Notes: generated from the letters alone by a model not told the origin. Numbered from the stretch's first letter, positions 1 through 7,687 are shown. The stretch is DNA of 7,909 nt from Marinilabiliales bacterium (GCA_002869465.1 PKSW01000042.1:1-7909); one strand, 5' to 3'. Program-made: numbers and translations.

Positions 1-433
1 CCCTTAGAAAACTTACTTCGCCAATCATTACTTCTTTACCATCAAAATCAATTTTATCTTTAAATTCCATGAAGTAATTGGCTCTCTGAACACCGGCAAA
101 CATCCAGTCCCATATATCAGATATATTGCTATTAGTAGGTGTATGAGTCATATCGTCTACTTGTTGCCATCCGATAACATCTGTTGGACTCTCGCCCCCA
201 CATAGGGTATTATCAGATGCAATTTCTCCAAGAATAGCATTGGCATATGATGCCTGAAGCAAGTCGTAAGTTGCAACTAATGCTAAGTAATAGTCATTCT
301 CTGAATTAAAGTAATTCTCAGAATCAATAGAATACTGAGGAGAAATTTCTGTGTATTTATTACAGGAAAAAAGAAGCAATGTCAATGCAAAGAATCCTGT
401 TAATATTGTTTTATATGATAGATAATTTTTCAT
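1..433 (-). CDS. SusD/RagB-family outer-membrane lipoprotein (5' part only)
   Basis: This gene runs off the left edge of the window; 144 codons are visible, whereas SusD proteins are usually about 500-600 residues. I translated it by hand from the ATG at 433. It opens with a lipoprotein signal peptide: a basic start (MKNYLSYK), a hydrophobic core and the lipobox LLFSC, so Cys24 should be lipidated. Residues about 37-60 (DSENYFNSENDYYLALVATYDLLQ, shown in two parts here: DSENYFNSEND and YYLALVATYDLLQ) and the last visible residues GEVSFLRG match the N-terminal SusD-like domain. The latter is the family's conserved A/GExxFLRx helix motif. SusD proteins sit on the cell surface, bind glycans or other nutrients and act as a lid on their SusC partner. 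The start lies 10 bp after the susC stop with no Shine-Dalgarno, only an A-rich spacer, so the two genes are co-transcribed. The family call is secure; the substrate cannot be read from this fragment. Confidence 0.93.
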   Translation of the reverse strand, partial: MKNYLSYKTILTGFFALTLLLFSCNKYTEISPQYSIDSENYFNSENDYYLALVATYDLLQASYANAILGEIASDNTLCGGESPTDVIGWQQVDDMTHTPTNSNISDIWDWMFAGVQRANYFMEFKDKIDFDGKEVMIGEVSFLR

Positions 434-443
434 TTTTTAATAT

Positions 444-3400
444 TTATAAGTTTAGCGTTAATCCGAACCAGAAAGTTTTAGCTGCTGGATAAAAACCATC
501 ATCGAAACCAGCGCCAATTGGACTACCAGTCTGAGTGTTTGGATCGTAACCCCTGTAAGCAGCAGGGTCAAACCCCTGATAGTTTGTTATTGTAAATAAG
601 TTGTTTACAGCCACATACAGCCTGAATTCTTTAACTTTTGATTTGAACCATTTCTCAGGGAACGTATATCCAAGGGAGACCCTTTGCAATCTTAAGTATG
701 AGCCATCTTCTACATAAAATTCGGAAAATACATTGTTTGCAGTTGCGGCAGTAGTTACCCTAGGAACCGTATTACTTGTTCCGGGACCAGTCCACCTGTC
801 AAGCCAATAATCCATTCTATTAACGTTAGGTTGCGCCCTTTCATAATTTCTTACAACATCATTTCCTATACTTGAAAATAGATAAGCTATGAAATCAAAA
901 TTATGGAAGTTTAATTGAATGTTTAAGCCCATTATAAAATCAGGTATCGGATCACCGATATTTGTTCTATCATCTGAATTGATTACACCATCACCATTCA
1001 CATCAACAAATCTAATATCACCGGGTTGTGCAACTGCGCCCAAGTCTGATTGGTCAGGATGCGCATCCACTTCCTCTTGTGTTTGGAATATGCCATCTGT
1101 TTGATAGCCGTAAAAATATCCGATTGGGTATCCAACCTCCATTCTTGCTGGTAAAGGTTGACCAACACCAAAGCTTCCTCCTTCGACATATCCTGTTCCG
1201 TTATTTACTTCAAGAACTTCATTATTTAAATAAGTAAAGTTATAATTTACTCGATAAACAAAATTCTCTTTAACACCGCCACGCCAGCCAACAGCAAACT
1301 CAAAACCACTGTTACGAACTGTTCCGGCATTAATAATTGGGCCACTAGATCCCGGAGCGTGTGTTCCAAGTATACCAGATACAGGAACATTATCTATTAA
1401 AAGATCTTCTGTTGTTTTAATAAAATAATCAGCCGTGAAATCTAATTTTTCATCAAAGAACGACAAGTCGAAACCTACATCAAATTGTTCTGATTGTTCC
1501 CATTTAATACTAGTGTTTGGTAACTTTCCAATAGCACTTCCTGTAACTATTTGCCCATTCAACACATAAACACCTTCTCCATTAAGTTGTGAAATATATC
1601 CATAGGCAGGAATTTTATCTGACCCTAAGAAACCATAACTCATCCTGATTTTGACAAGAGAAATTTTATCAATATCACTCATGAAATTCTCTTTAGACAT
1701 TACCCATCCTAAAGTAGCAGATGGAAAATAAGCGGCCGCATATTCAGGAGCAAATTTTGTTGAAGCGTCTCGCCTGAACATTGCGGAGGCTAAATATTTT
1801 CCCTTGTAATCATATTGAACTCGGGTAAAAATCGAAGCTCTGCGTTGATCATAAACCCATGATCCCGCTGTCTTCGTTTCAACAATACCATTGGCCAAAC
1901 TGATGTCGGCATATTCCCATGAGTTATTCGGAATATCCCAACCGGTGGCATTTAAGTTATTACCCCAGGTTTGATAAAGTGTAGTACCTAAAGTAACAGC
2001 AAGATTATGAGCTTCCTTGAATGTATTATCATATGTCATGAAAAGGTCTGCAGTATAATCATTATTGTTTTCTTTTTCCTGATAAACACTACTGCGGGTC
2101 ACATCAAATACTTTCCCGCCATAATCAACGATCATTGAGAATGATCTATAATCCTGATTGATAGTATTAAAACCAAAACGTCCAGTAAGGGTAAAGTGTT
2201 TGGCGAATTTTGCTTGCAAATCTATATTTCCATTCCACTTGTTCAGGTAATAATTATTGTATGTGTTAGCTATTTGCGCCATTGGATTTATTATTTCAAT
2301 TCCCAGGTTTGCAGGAGCAAGGAAATAATCGCCGTTTTCATCATATACAGGCACGGTGGATGGCATGTTTATTCCATTAAACAATACGGAGCCAAGACCA
2401 AAATCATTGAAAGATGTTCTGTCAATATGCGTGTACATAATGTTTGTATTAAGTTTAAGCCATTTAGTCAGGTCAACTCCCAGCCCCACACGTGCATTCG
2501 TTCTATCGTATCCTGATTTATCTCCACCAATTGTTCCCTGCTGTCTCACATCTGAAATACTAGCGGAATAATTCATTTTTTCTGATCCACCTGAAACACT
2601 AAAATTATTATCAAAAATGGGTGCTGTTGAGAAAAGTTGATCTTGCCAATTGGTTCCTTCACCTAAGCCTGAAACATCAGGATAGGGTAAATCCTGTCCA
2701 TTAGCAGCATAACTTTCATTCAATAAAATCGCATATTCGTTGGCATTTAGAACTGGTAACTTTCGTGACGTTTGTTGGAAGCCAAAATTACTATTGAAGC
2801 TGAAGGTTGTTGGCGTGTTTCTTTTACCCGATTTTGTAGTGATTAAAATAACACCATTGGCACCTACCGTTCCATAAATAGCTGCTTGTGCATCTTTCAA
2901 GACAGTGATAGATTCGATATCGTTAGGGTTAAGCGATGTCATATCTCCCTGGTACCCATCAATAATAACAACAGGCGTTGGGTCACCATTAGTTGAAATA
3001 CCCCTTATTCGGATATTTACCCCCGCACCCGGCGAGCCTGATTGCTCCGTTACACTTACGCCGGTCATTGTTCCCTGAAGTGCCTGTTCAACTCTAACAG
3101 GTTTTAGGTTGTCTATTGTTTTTGCATCGACCGTAGAAACAGCGCCCGTTACATCTTGCTTCTTAACGGTACCGTAACCAATAACAACAACCTCATCAAG
3201 TAATGAAACATCAGCTTCCATTACAACATTAATGACTGTTTGATCACCAACAGTTATTTCAATCGTTTGCATACCTATAAACGAAAAAACAAGAACTGCC
3301 TCAGGAGATACATTTGTTAACTGATAATTACCCTCCATATCAGTAACTGTACCGGTTGCTGTTCCTTTGATCAAAACAGTAGCTCCGGGTATTGATAACT

Positions 3401-3506
3401 GATCATCCGCAGATGTGACAATCCCAGTTATTGTTTTCTCCTGGGCAATCATTGTTAATTGCATAAGAAACAGTAAAGGGATCAAAATCAAATAGATTTT
3501 TTTCAT
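444..3506 (-). CDS. SusC/RagA-family TonB-dependent outer-membrane transporter
   Basis: The complete 1020-residue protein is an outer-membrane beta-barrel that imports nutrients, typically oligosaccharides, powered by TonB. A signal peptide covers residues 1-21 (cleavage after MIA, mature start QEK). A carboxypeptidase-regulatory-like domain follows at about 24-97 (TGIVTSADD, PGATVLIKGTATGTVTDMEG). Next is the SusC linker and TonB-box-like segment LDEVVVIGYGTVKKQDVTGA at about 103-122, then the plug with IRIRGIS at 165-171 and the SusC signature GANGVILITTKSG at 215-227. The barrel contains the late family motif DVNGDG (835-840) followed by DR..IGDPIPDF, and ends in the beta-signal FWFGLTLNL. 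There is no STN domain, so signalling through an anti-sigma partner is not indicated. The ATG at 3506 gives the signal peptide directly; no Shine-Dalgarno is present, as usual in Bacteroidota. It is the first gene of a susC-susD operon with the adjacent regulator upstream. The length is normal, with no frameshift. The substrate is unknown. Confidence 0.97.
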   Translation of the reverse strand: MKKIYLILIPLLFLMQLTMIAQEKTITGIVTSADDQLSIPGATVLIKGTATGTVTDMEGNYQLTNVSPEAVLVFSFIGMQTIEITVGDQTVINVVMEADVSLLDEVVVIGYGTVKKQDVTGAVSTVDAKTIDNLKPVRVEQALQGTMTGVSVTEQSGSPGAGVNIRIRGISTNGDPTPVVIIDGYQGDMTSLNPNDIESITVLKDAQAAIYGTVGANGVILITTKSGKRNTPTTFSFNSNFGFQQTSRKLPVLNANEYAILLNESYAANGQDLPYPDVSGLGEGTNWQDQLFSTAPIFDNNFSVSGGSEKMNYSASISDVRQQGTIGGDKSGYDRTNARVGLGVDLTKWLKLNTNIMYTHIDRTSFNDFGLGSVLFNGINMPSTVPVYDENGDYFLAPANLGIEIINPMAQIANTYNNYYLNKWNGNIDLQAKFAKHFTLTGRFGFNTINQDYRSFSMIVDYGGKVFDVTRSSVYQEKENNNDYTADLFMTYDNTFKEAHNLAVTLGTTLYQTWGNNLNATGWDIPNNSWEYADISLANGIVETKTAGSWVYDQRRASIFTRVQYDYKGKYLASAMFRRDASTKFAPEYAAAYFPSATLGWVMSKENFMSDIDKISLVKIRMSYGFLGSDKIPAYGYISQLNGEGVYVLNGQIVTGSAIGKLPNTSIKWEQSEQFDVGFDLSFFDEKLDFTADYFIKTTEDLLIDNVPVSGILGTHAPGSSGPIINAGTVRNSGFEFAVGWRGGVKENFVYRVNYNFTYLNNEVLEVNNGTGYVEGGSFGVGQPLPARMEVGYPIGYFYGYQTDGIFQTQEEVDAHPDQSDLGAVAQPGDIRFVDVNGDGVINSDDRTNIGDPIPDFIMGLNIQLNFHNFDFIAYLFSSIGNDVVRNYERAQPNVNRMDYWLDRWTGPGTSNTVPRVTTAATANNVFSEFYVEDGSYLRLQRVSLGYTFPEKWFKSKVKEFRLYVAVNNLFTITNYQGFDPAAYRGYDPNTQTGSPIGAGFDDGFYPAAKTFWFGLTLNL

Positions 3507-3569
3507 AATAAAGACTTTAATTGAATATTGATTTTTGATTCATTAAGGAAATGTTAATAAATTGTTAAA

Positions 3570-3584
3570 ATTTGAATATCAAAT
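3570..3584. repeat. Inverted repeat ATTTGA-ATA-TCAAAT overlapping the susC -7 box
   Basis: A 15-bp inverted repeat with 6-bp arms and a 3-bp centre overlaps the candidate -7 element of susC. It could be a repressor-type site, but in DNA this AT-rich a symmetry of this size can arise by chance. Confidence 0.3.
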
Positions 3585-3587
3585 ATA
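3580..3587 (-). promoter_or_regulatory. Candidate -7 element of the susC promoter (TATATTTG)
   Basis: On the minus strand this octamer matches the Bacteroidota sigma-70-type -7 consensus TAnnTTTG exactly. It lies 73 bp before the susC start codon, which would leave a leader of about 65-70 nt. No clear TTG -33 element occurs at the usual 17-23 bp spacing; the region there reads TTCTGGACATTCGC. That is compatible with an activator-dependent promoter, but also with a chance match in AT-rich DNA. Confidence 0.4.
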
Positions 3588-3621
3588 AAAGCTATTCAGG
3601 GCGAATGTCCAGAAAAATTGC

Positions 3622-3714
3622 ACATCAATTATACATCAGCATACAATATACACTACATCATTATTACTACAATAAAATTTAAAGACACTGATTATCAGTA
3701 TTTAATTATGATGT
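3622..3714. repeat. ACATCA/TGATGT repeat cluster upstream of susC
   Basis: The hexamer ACATCA occurs at 3622-3627, 3633-3638 and 3655-3660 on the plus strand, and inverted (TGATGT) at 3709-3714. The first three are offset by 11 and 22 bp, roughly one and two helical turns. Two of them form a larger pair: TACATCA then TACAATA at 3632-3648 (3-bp gap) and again at 3654-3674 (7-bp gap). The nearest copy begins 34 bp upstream of the candidate susC -7 element, where activators commonly bind. I infer a possible binding array for the neighbouring LuxR-type regulator; nothing in the sequence proves which protein binds. Confidence 0.4.
3687..3699. promoter_or_regulatory. 13-bp palindrome ACTGATTATCAGT (possible operator)
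   Basis: This is a perfect inverted repeat with 6-bp arms around a single T, in the gap between the regulator and susC. It could be a dimer-binding operator. A terminator for the regulator gene is less likely: as RNA the loop would be only about 3 nt and the stem 5 bp, although the downstream minus-strand sequence is moderately T-rich. Confidence 0.3.
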
Positions 3715-3770
3715 TTTAGCTTTGAAAACGATTGCGTGAATAAGAGGAGTATTTGACCAGAAAAAAATAT

Positions 3771-6656
3771 TTAAAACGTCATAATAAAGTCAGTGAGGTT
3801 GGTCTCGCGAGAGAGGTTTAGTTTTTTACGGAGTCTATATCTACTTATTTCTACCCCTCGTGTAGAAATATTCATAAGCAATGAAATTTCCTTGCTCGAA
3901 TTATTCATTCGCAAATAAGCACACAATTTTAATTCCCGTGGTGTTAAATCTGGGTAAGCTGTTTTCAGTCTTTTTAAAAATTCTTCGTGAACGTTTTCAA
4001 ACTGAGTTTCAAATATTTTCCATTGATTTTCATTATCAATTTCTTTATTAATTCTGCGAACCAGATGATTTACTTCATGTTTATGACCTATATCGTTTGA
4101 AAGAGATGATAGTTTTTTCAATTCATTTCGCAAGGTAATCAGCATCTTATTTTTTTGAAGAGTTTGCATGGTCGCATTAGCAAGTTCTTTATCTTTTTGT
4201 TTCATCTCCCCACGCAATTTTTCATTTCTCATGCGTATTATCTCTTTCTCAGCTTCCAATGCTTCTCTCTGCATGGCTTCTTCTTTCTTCTTGAAACTTT
4301 CTTGTTGTTCTTTTTCACTTATTAATTTTGCTTTTTTAAAACGTCTCTTCAGCGCCCACCCAATCACAATTATCATGAGCAATACAATGACACTGTAAAA
4401 TATATAGGCAATCAGGGAGCGCTGCAAAGGAGGCTGCACTTTAAAACCAATACTCACTTCATCAGAAATAGAACCATATATATTTTTTGCTTTTACTTTA
4501 AAAACATATTCTCCTTCGTATAAATTGGTAAAATCACGCGAACTTCGTGATTGCCATTCAGACCAATTTTCATCATAACCCTGTAAATATGTAGAAAATA
4601 CAATCTGATCTGAATTTTCAAAATCGTTTGCTGAAAATGTAAATTCCAGGTCATTGTTGCTATACGCTAGTTTTATAGATTGATTATCAGCAATAAGTGG
4701 CAAATATGTTGAATCTGGATTAAATGAACGCATTGACCTGAGATAGGTTTTATATTTATAATTATAATTCTTATTTATTGAGGGATTATAATGTATAAAG
4801 CCATTTTCAGCTCCAAAAAAAACATTTTCATTATCAAGTGGGTAAACAAATTCGAATCCTTTAACAAATCGATCTTTGATTTTCAAAAAAGGTAAGTATA
4901 TATCTGTATAATTGCCGTCTTCTTGTTTTCGCAAGACACCAGACTCGTTATCTTTAAAATACCACACATTGCCTTCATTATCCTGCGTAAGAGCTCTTAC
5001 TTTGTAACCAGATAGATAACGATTTAAATTGTCATATGGAACAAAATTTTCATCTTCTTTTGAAAATGTGAATATGTTCTTTAGATTCATAAAAACGATT
5101 TTATTATCTATTTTGGCAAGGTTTACATCATTTGAAGATAAATAACTGTTTTGTGAGTTATAAAATACAACGCTTTCAATTGTATCATAATTTGACTCAA
5201 AATGCAGCTTAAATACTCCTTTGTATCCATGTGCCATCCATAATGAACCTTTTTCGTCAAATTCGATTGTCCGTGTAGATTCCGAAAAGCCTTTATATTG
5301 TTTAACAAATTTCCACTGCTTGTTATTTTTTTCATAAAGTGCTATCCCAGAAAAATTACCACCGATAATTTTTGCAGGATAACCAGGTGTTTGCAAGAAT
5401 GACCACCCCCCTGGCACATCTGCAATCTTTTCAGCTGTATTGTCTTTAATTAAAAAAGTACCATTGTTATGTCCACAGAACAAGCTGCCTTCTATTTCCT
5501 TTAATGTCCATACCTGGCCGCGTGTTTCTTCAATCAAGCGCATTTCTTTTGAAACAAGCCCCCCACTTTTAAAATACGCAACTGACATAACAAATAAACC
5601 CTTGTTTGTTCCTAAGTAAAGGTTGTTATTAAATTCTATAGCCGTATATCCTGTTCCTAAGCCAAGGTTGTCCGACAAATTGGAGAGCGGAGAATTAATC
5701 TCTACGTAATCAATACCTAGGTCTGTTCCAAGCCAAAGGTTTCCAAACATGTCTTTTTCAATACATAAAATGGTGTTGTTTTGTAATCCATCCTCTATGT
5801 TTATAAGTTGTAGTGGTTCTCCTTCATTGTCGCAAAGAAGTAAACCATTTTGGATGGTGCCAAAAGCCAGCAAGTTATCCCCTAATTTCTCACAACTATA
5901 AATTTGATTTCGTTTTAAAAAATCCAGTGAAGGGTTTTGCCATGTGCTCAGTGAATTGCCATCGTACAAATAAATTCCGTCTGAAGCCGTGGCAATTAAC
6001 AAATATTTGCCAAGAGCCTGCATACCCCAAATTTCTTTTCCGATTAAACTTTCTATACCGATAAGTGGATACAAGTTTCCCATAGCATATCTCATCAATC
6101 CTTTCTTCAGATCATTTACATAGTATTCATTGTTTACAAGAAAAGAAAAATGAAAAGTTGATGGGGCCGGTATTAAAGTAACTTTATTGTTCTTATAAAA
6201 CATTAATTGCGTATAGGTTTGGAATATTACTCCATCTGGGTGTATATAAATGTTCCAGACATCACCAAAGTTCCGATTATCTTCTGGTAACAGGTTAGTA
6301 AGCGATTTATATTTTGCACCACCCATTTTGCCAATTTGGTAATAACCAAACTCATCATATCCTCCTGCATATATAATATCGTCATTCGCACTCCTGATTG
6401 CTCTGATAATACTATTATTCGGCATGGGATACACATTCCAATATTTGCCATCGTATTCTAGTAAACCATTGTTATTTGCAAAATACATCATGCCGTTTTC
6501 CCCTTGCTCAATATCCCAGGTTTGACTTCCTGCCTGATAATTAGCACGTGAATAATTAAGAATAAAAGGTGTTCCAATTGATTTTACCTGCGCATTTATA
6601 AAGACTGCCAGGAAGATAAAAACAAGAGTGGTAATAACTTTCTTTGATTCTGACAT
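3771..6656 (-). CDS. Membrane-spanning one-component regulator: beta-propeller, Y_Y_Y, LuxR-type HTH
   Basis: This 961-residue sensor and transcription factor very likely controls the adjacent susCD operon. Signal peptide: residues 1-22 (cleavage after INA). The periplasmic beta-propeller region spans about 25-655, with blade motifs such as DMFGNLWLGTDLG (302-314), DEKGSLWMAHGYKG (467-480) and DNEGNVWYFKDN (559-570). The N-terminal part TWDIEQGENG...GLLEYDGKYW (46-73) is typical of these Bacteroidota sensors. A Y_Y_Y domain lies at about 662-741 (YLQGYDENWSEW; FTNLYEGEYVFKVKAKN). One transmembrane helix (about 748-769) is followed by a charged coiled coil (about 770-855) and a GerE-type helix-turn-helix at 904-948 (LTPRELKLCAYLRMNN, SSKEISLLMNIS, RGVEISRYRLRKKLNL). 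There is no histidine-kinase or receiver domain. I chose the ATG at 6656 over an in-frame ATG at 6701 because it places the basic SESKK and hydrophobic core at the N-terminus. SusR-like function is inference; the ligand is unknown. Confidence 0.9.
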   Translation of the reverse strand: MSESKKVITTLVFIFLAVFINAQVKSIGTPFILNYSRANYQAGSQTWDIEQGENGMMYFANNNGLLEYDGKYWNVYPMPNNSIIRAIRSANDDIIYAGGYDEFGYYQIGKMGGAKYKSLTNLLPEDNRNFGDVWNIYIHPDGVIFQTYTQLMFYKNNKVTLIPAPSTFHFSFLVNNEYYVNDLKKGLMRYAMGNLYPLIGIESLIGKEIWGMQALGKYLLIATASDGIYLYDGNSLSTWQNPSLDFLKRNQIYSCEKLGDNLLAFGTIQNGLLLCDNEGEPLQLINIEDGLQNNTILCIEKDMFGNLWLGTDLGIDYVEINSPLSNLSDNLGLGTGYTAIEFNNNLYLGTNKGLFVMSVAYFKSGGLVSKEMRLIEETRGQVWTLKEIEGSLFCGHNNGTFLIKDNTAEKIADVPGGWSFLQTPGYPAKIIGGNFSGIALYEKNNKQWKFVKQYKGFSESTRTIEFDEKGSLWMAHGYKGVFKLHFESNYDTIESVVFYNSQNSYLSSNDVNLAKIDNKIVFMNLKNIFTFSKEDENFVPYDNLNRYLSGYKVRALTQDNEGNVWYFKDNESGVLRKQEDGNYTDIYLPFLKIKDRFVKGFEFVYPLDNENVFFGAENGFIHYNPSINKNYNYKYKTYLRSMRSFNPDSTYLPLIADNQSIKLAYSNNDLEFTFSANDFENSDQIVFSTYLQGYDENWSEWQSRSSRDFTNLYEGEYVFKVKAKNIYGSISDEVSIGFKVQPPLQRSLIAYIFYSVIVLLMIIVIGWALKRRFKKAKLISEKEQQESFKKKEEAMQREALEAEKEIIRMRNEKLRGEMKQKDKELANATMQTLQKNKMLITLRNELKKLSSLSNDIGHKHEVNHLVRRINKEIDNENQWKIFETQFENVHEEFLKRLKTAYPDLTPRELKLCAYLRMNNSSKEISLLMNISTRGVEISRYRLRKKLNLSRETNLTDFIMTF

Positions 6657-6970
6657 TGGATACAATGATAATAATTCTAAATATTCTCCAATCAATAACA
6701 ATATAATTTAGGATAAAGTTAAATCATATTTTTTAATTAATAAGAATGTTGGGGATCGCCATTTGAACTTATTGACCGATTACAAAAAAATCATTACTTC
6801 ATTGTTTTAACAATTTTTGGCCGATAGTTTATCATATTTAAAAAATGTATCATGCAATAGGTATAAAAAGAAAGTCGTTAGGTTTATGATAAATAGAAAA
6901 TAGTTTATTTAACTCTAAATACATTGGTTAATGGTATATTTACAATATATAATCAGTTAATAAATTAATT
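6657..6970. other. Divergent intergenic region between the regulator and the SDR gene
   Basis: These 314 bp are very AT-rich and hold no convincing ORF or RNA gene. They must contain the promoters of both divergent genes, but I see no exact TAnnTTTG element on either strand. What stands out is an inverted repeat ATTGTT-TT-AACAAT (6801-6814), a near-direct repeat TTGACCGAT (6772-6780) / TTGGCCGAT (6817-6825), and an inverted pair TTTATCATA (6828-6836) / TATGATAAA (6885-6893). Any of these could be regulatory, but none is beyond chance in such DNA. Confidence 0.6.
6801..6814. repeat. Inverted repeat ATTGTT-TT-AACAAT
   Basis: Perfect 6-bp arms with a 2-bp centre lie between the divergent regulator and SDR genes, flanked by the two TTGRCCGAT copies. 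It is a possible operator; as a hairpin it would be weak. Confidence 0.3.
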
Positions 6971-7687
6971 ATGATAGATCTAAAAGGGAAAAATGCATTA
7001 GTTACAGGATCAAGTCGTGGCATTGGGCAGCAAATTGTTTTGGGATTAGCTAAATTGGGCTGCAACATTATTGTTCATGGAAGAACAAATACAAGCTGTT
7101 TGAAAACTCTAAAACTGCTTGAAAAATATAATGTAAATACTTATTGTGTTTATGGTGAATTATCGGATGAAAAGAATGTCAGTCATTTAATAAAACAAGT
7201 TCAGGATTTAAACATAAATGTTGAAATATTATACAACAATGCAGCTATCATGACCCCTTTCCATGAGAACATATGGAACCATAGTTGGGATGAGTGGACG
7301 GAGAGTTTTAGAGTAAATGTAATGGCTTTATATAGCATATGCAGTGCATTTATTCCGGTTATGATCGAAAATGGTTTTGGGCGGGTAATTAATATCTCAT
7401 CGGGGATTAAAGACAAACCCGAATTGGCCCCTTATGGTGCCTCAAAGTGGGCTGTAAATAAACTAACAGATGATATAGCTTCAAAACTTCATAATACTGG
7501 TGTTCGAATAAATTACCTTGACCCTGGTTGGTTACGCACGGATATGGGGGGTGAAAATGCAGAGCATCCTGTTGAAGCTGTGTTACCAGGAGCATTAGCT
7601 CCGGCTTTAGTGGCAAATGATGGCCCCAATGGTCAGTTATTTTCGGCTATTAATCACAAGCTCAGAACAGATATATTAGAGGATTAA
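6971..7687 (+). CDS. SDR-family NAD(P)-dependent oxidoreductase, carbonyl-reductase-like
   Basis: This 238-residue protein is a complete classical short-chain dehydrogenase/reductase: a cytoplasmic Rossmann-fold enzyme that interconverts a carbonyl and an alcohol. The cofactor-binding motif TGSSRGIG is at residues 12-19. Arg16 and the HGR at 36-38 after the second strand favour NADP(H) over NAD(H). NNAA (89-92) is the structural NNAG-type motif. The catalytic tetrad is intact: Asn116 (FRVN), Ser144 (NISSG), Tyr155 and Lys159 (YGASK). The C-terminal segment DPGWLRTDMGG (184-194), followed by DGPNGQLF (217-224), resembles carbonyl-reductase-like SDRs rather than FabG. The substrate cannot be predicted. 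The ATG at 6971 is eight residues before the first strand and is the natural start; the leader is AT-rich without a Shine-Dalgarno. The gene is transcribed away from the regulator and converges on the tRNA, so it is a separate transcription unit that may or may not serve the uptake locus. Confidence 0.93.
   Translation: MIDLKGKNALVTGSSRGIGQQIVLGLAKLGCNIIVHGRTNTSCLKTLKLLEKYNVNTYCVYGELSDEKNVSHLIKQVQDLNINVEILYNNAAIMTPFHENIWNHSWDEWTESFRVNVMALYSICSAFIPVMIENGFGRVINISSGIKDKPELAPYGASKWAVNKLTDDIASKLHNTGVRINYLDPGWLRTDMGGENAEHPVEAVLPGALAPALVANDGPNGQLFSAINHKLRTDILED

Noticed and set aside
2196..2516. Plus-strand open frame of 106 codons inside susC.
   Set aside because: It is a shadow of the susC coding frame on the other strand, with no recognisable domain. 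The same holds for the other short frames lying inside the four coding genes.
4000..4350. Possible histidine-kinase dimerisation region in the cytoplasmic part of the regulator (IGHKHEVNHL).
   Set aside because: There is no H-box context and no N, G1 or G2 ATP-binding boxes; the segment is charged coiled coil leading straight to the HTH.
6657..6701. Upstream in-frame ATG at 6701 as the start of the regulator (976 residues).
   Set aside because: It would place 15 extra residues (MLLIGEYLELLSLYP) before an otherwise well-formed signal peptide starting at the ATG at 6656.
6828..6893. Inverted pair TTTATCATA / TATGATAAA as a stem-loop RNA or operator.
   Set aside because: The arms are almost pure A/T and 48 bp apart in AT-rich DNA; this is expected by chance, so I record it only in the intergenic note.
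6935..6942. TATATTTA as a -7 promoter element for the SDR gene.
   Set aside because: It lacks the final G of TAnnTTTG, and no TTG lies at a suitable distance upstream; the only nearby TTG (6924-6926) is 8 bp away.
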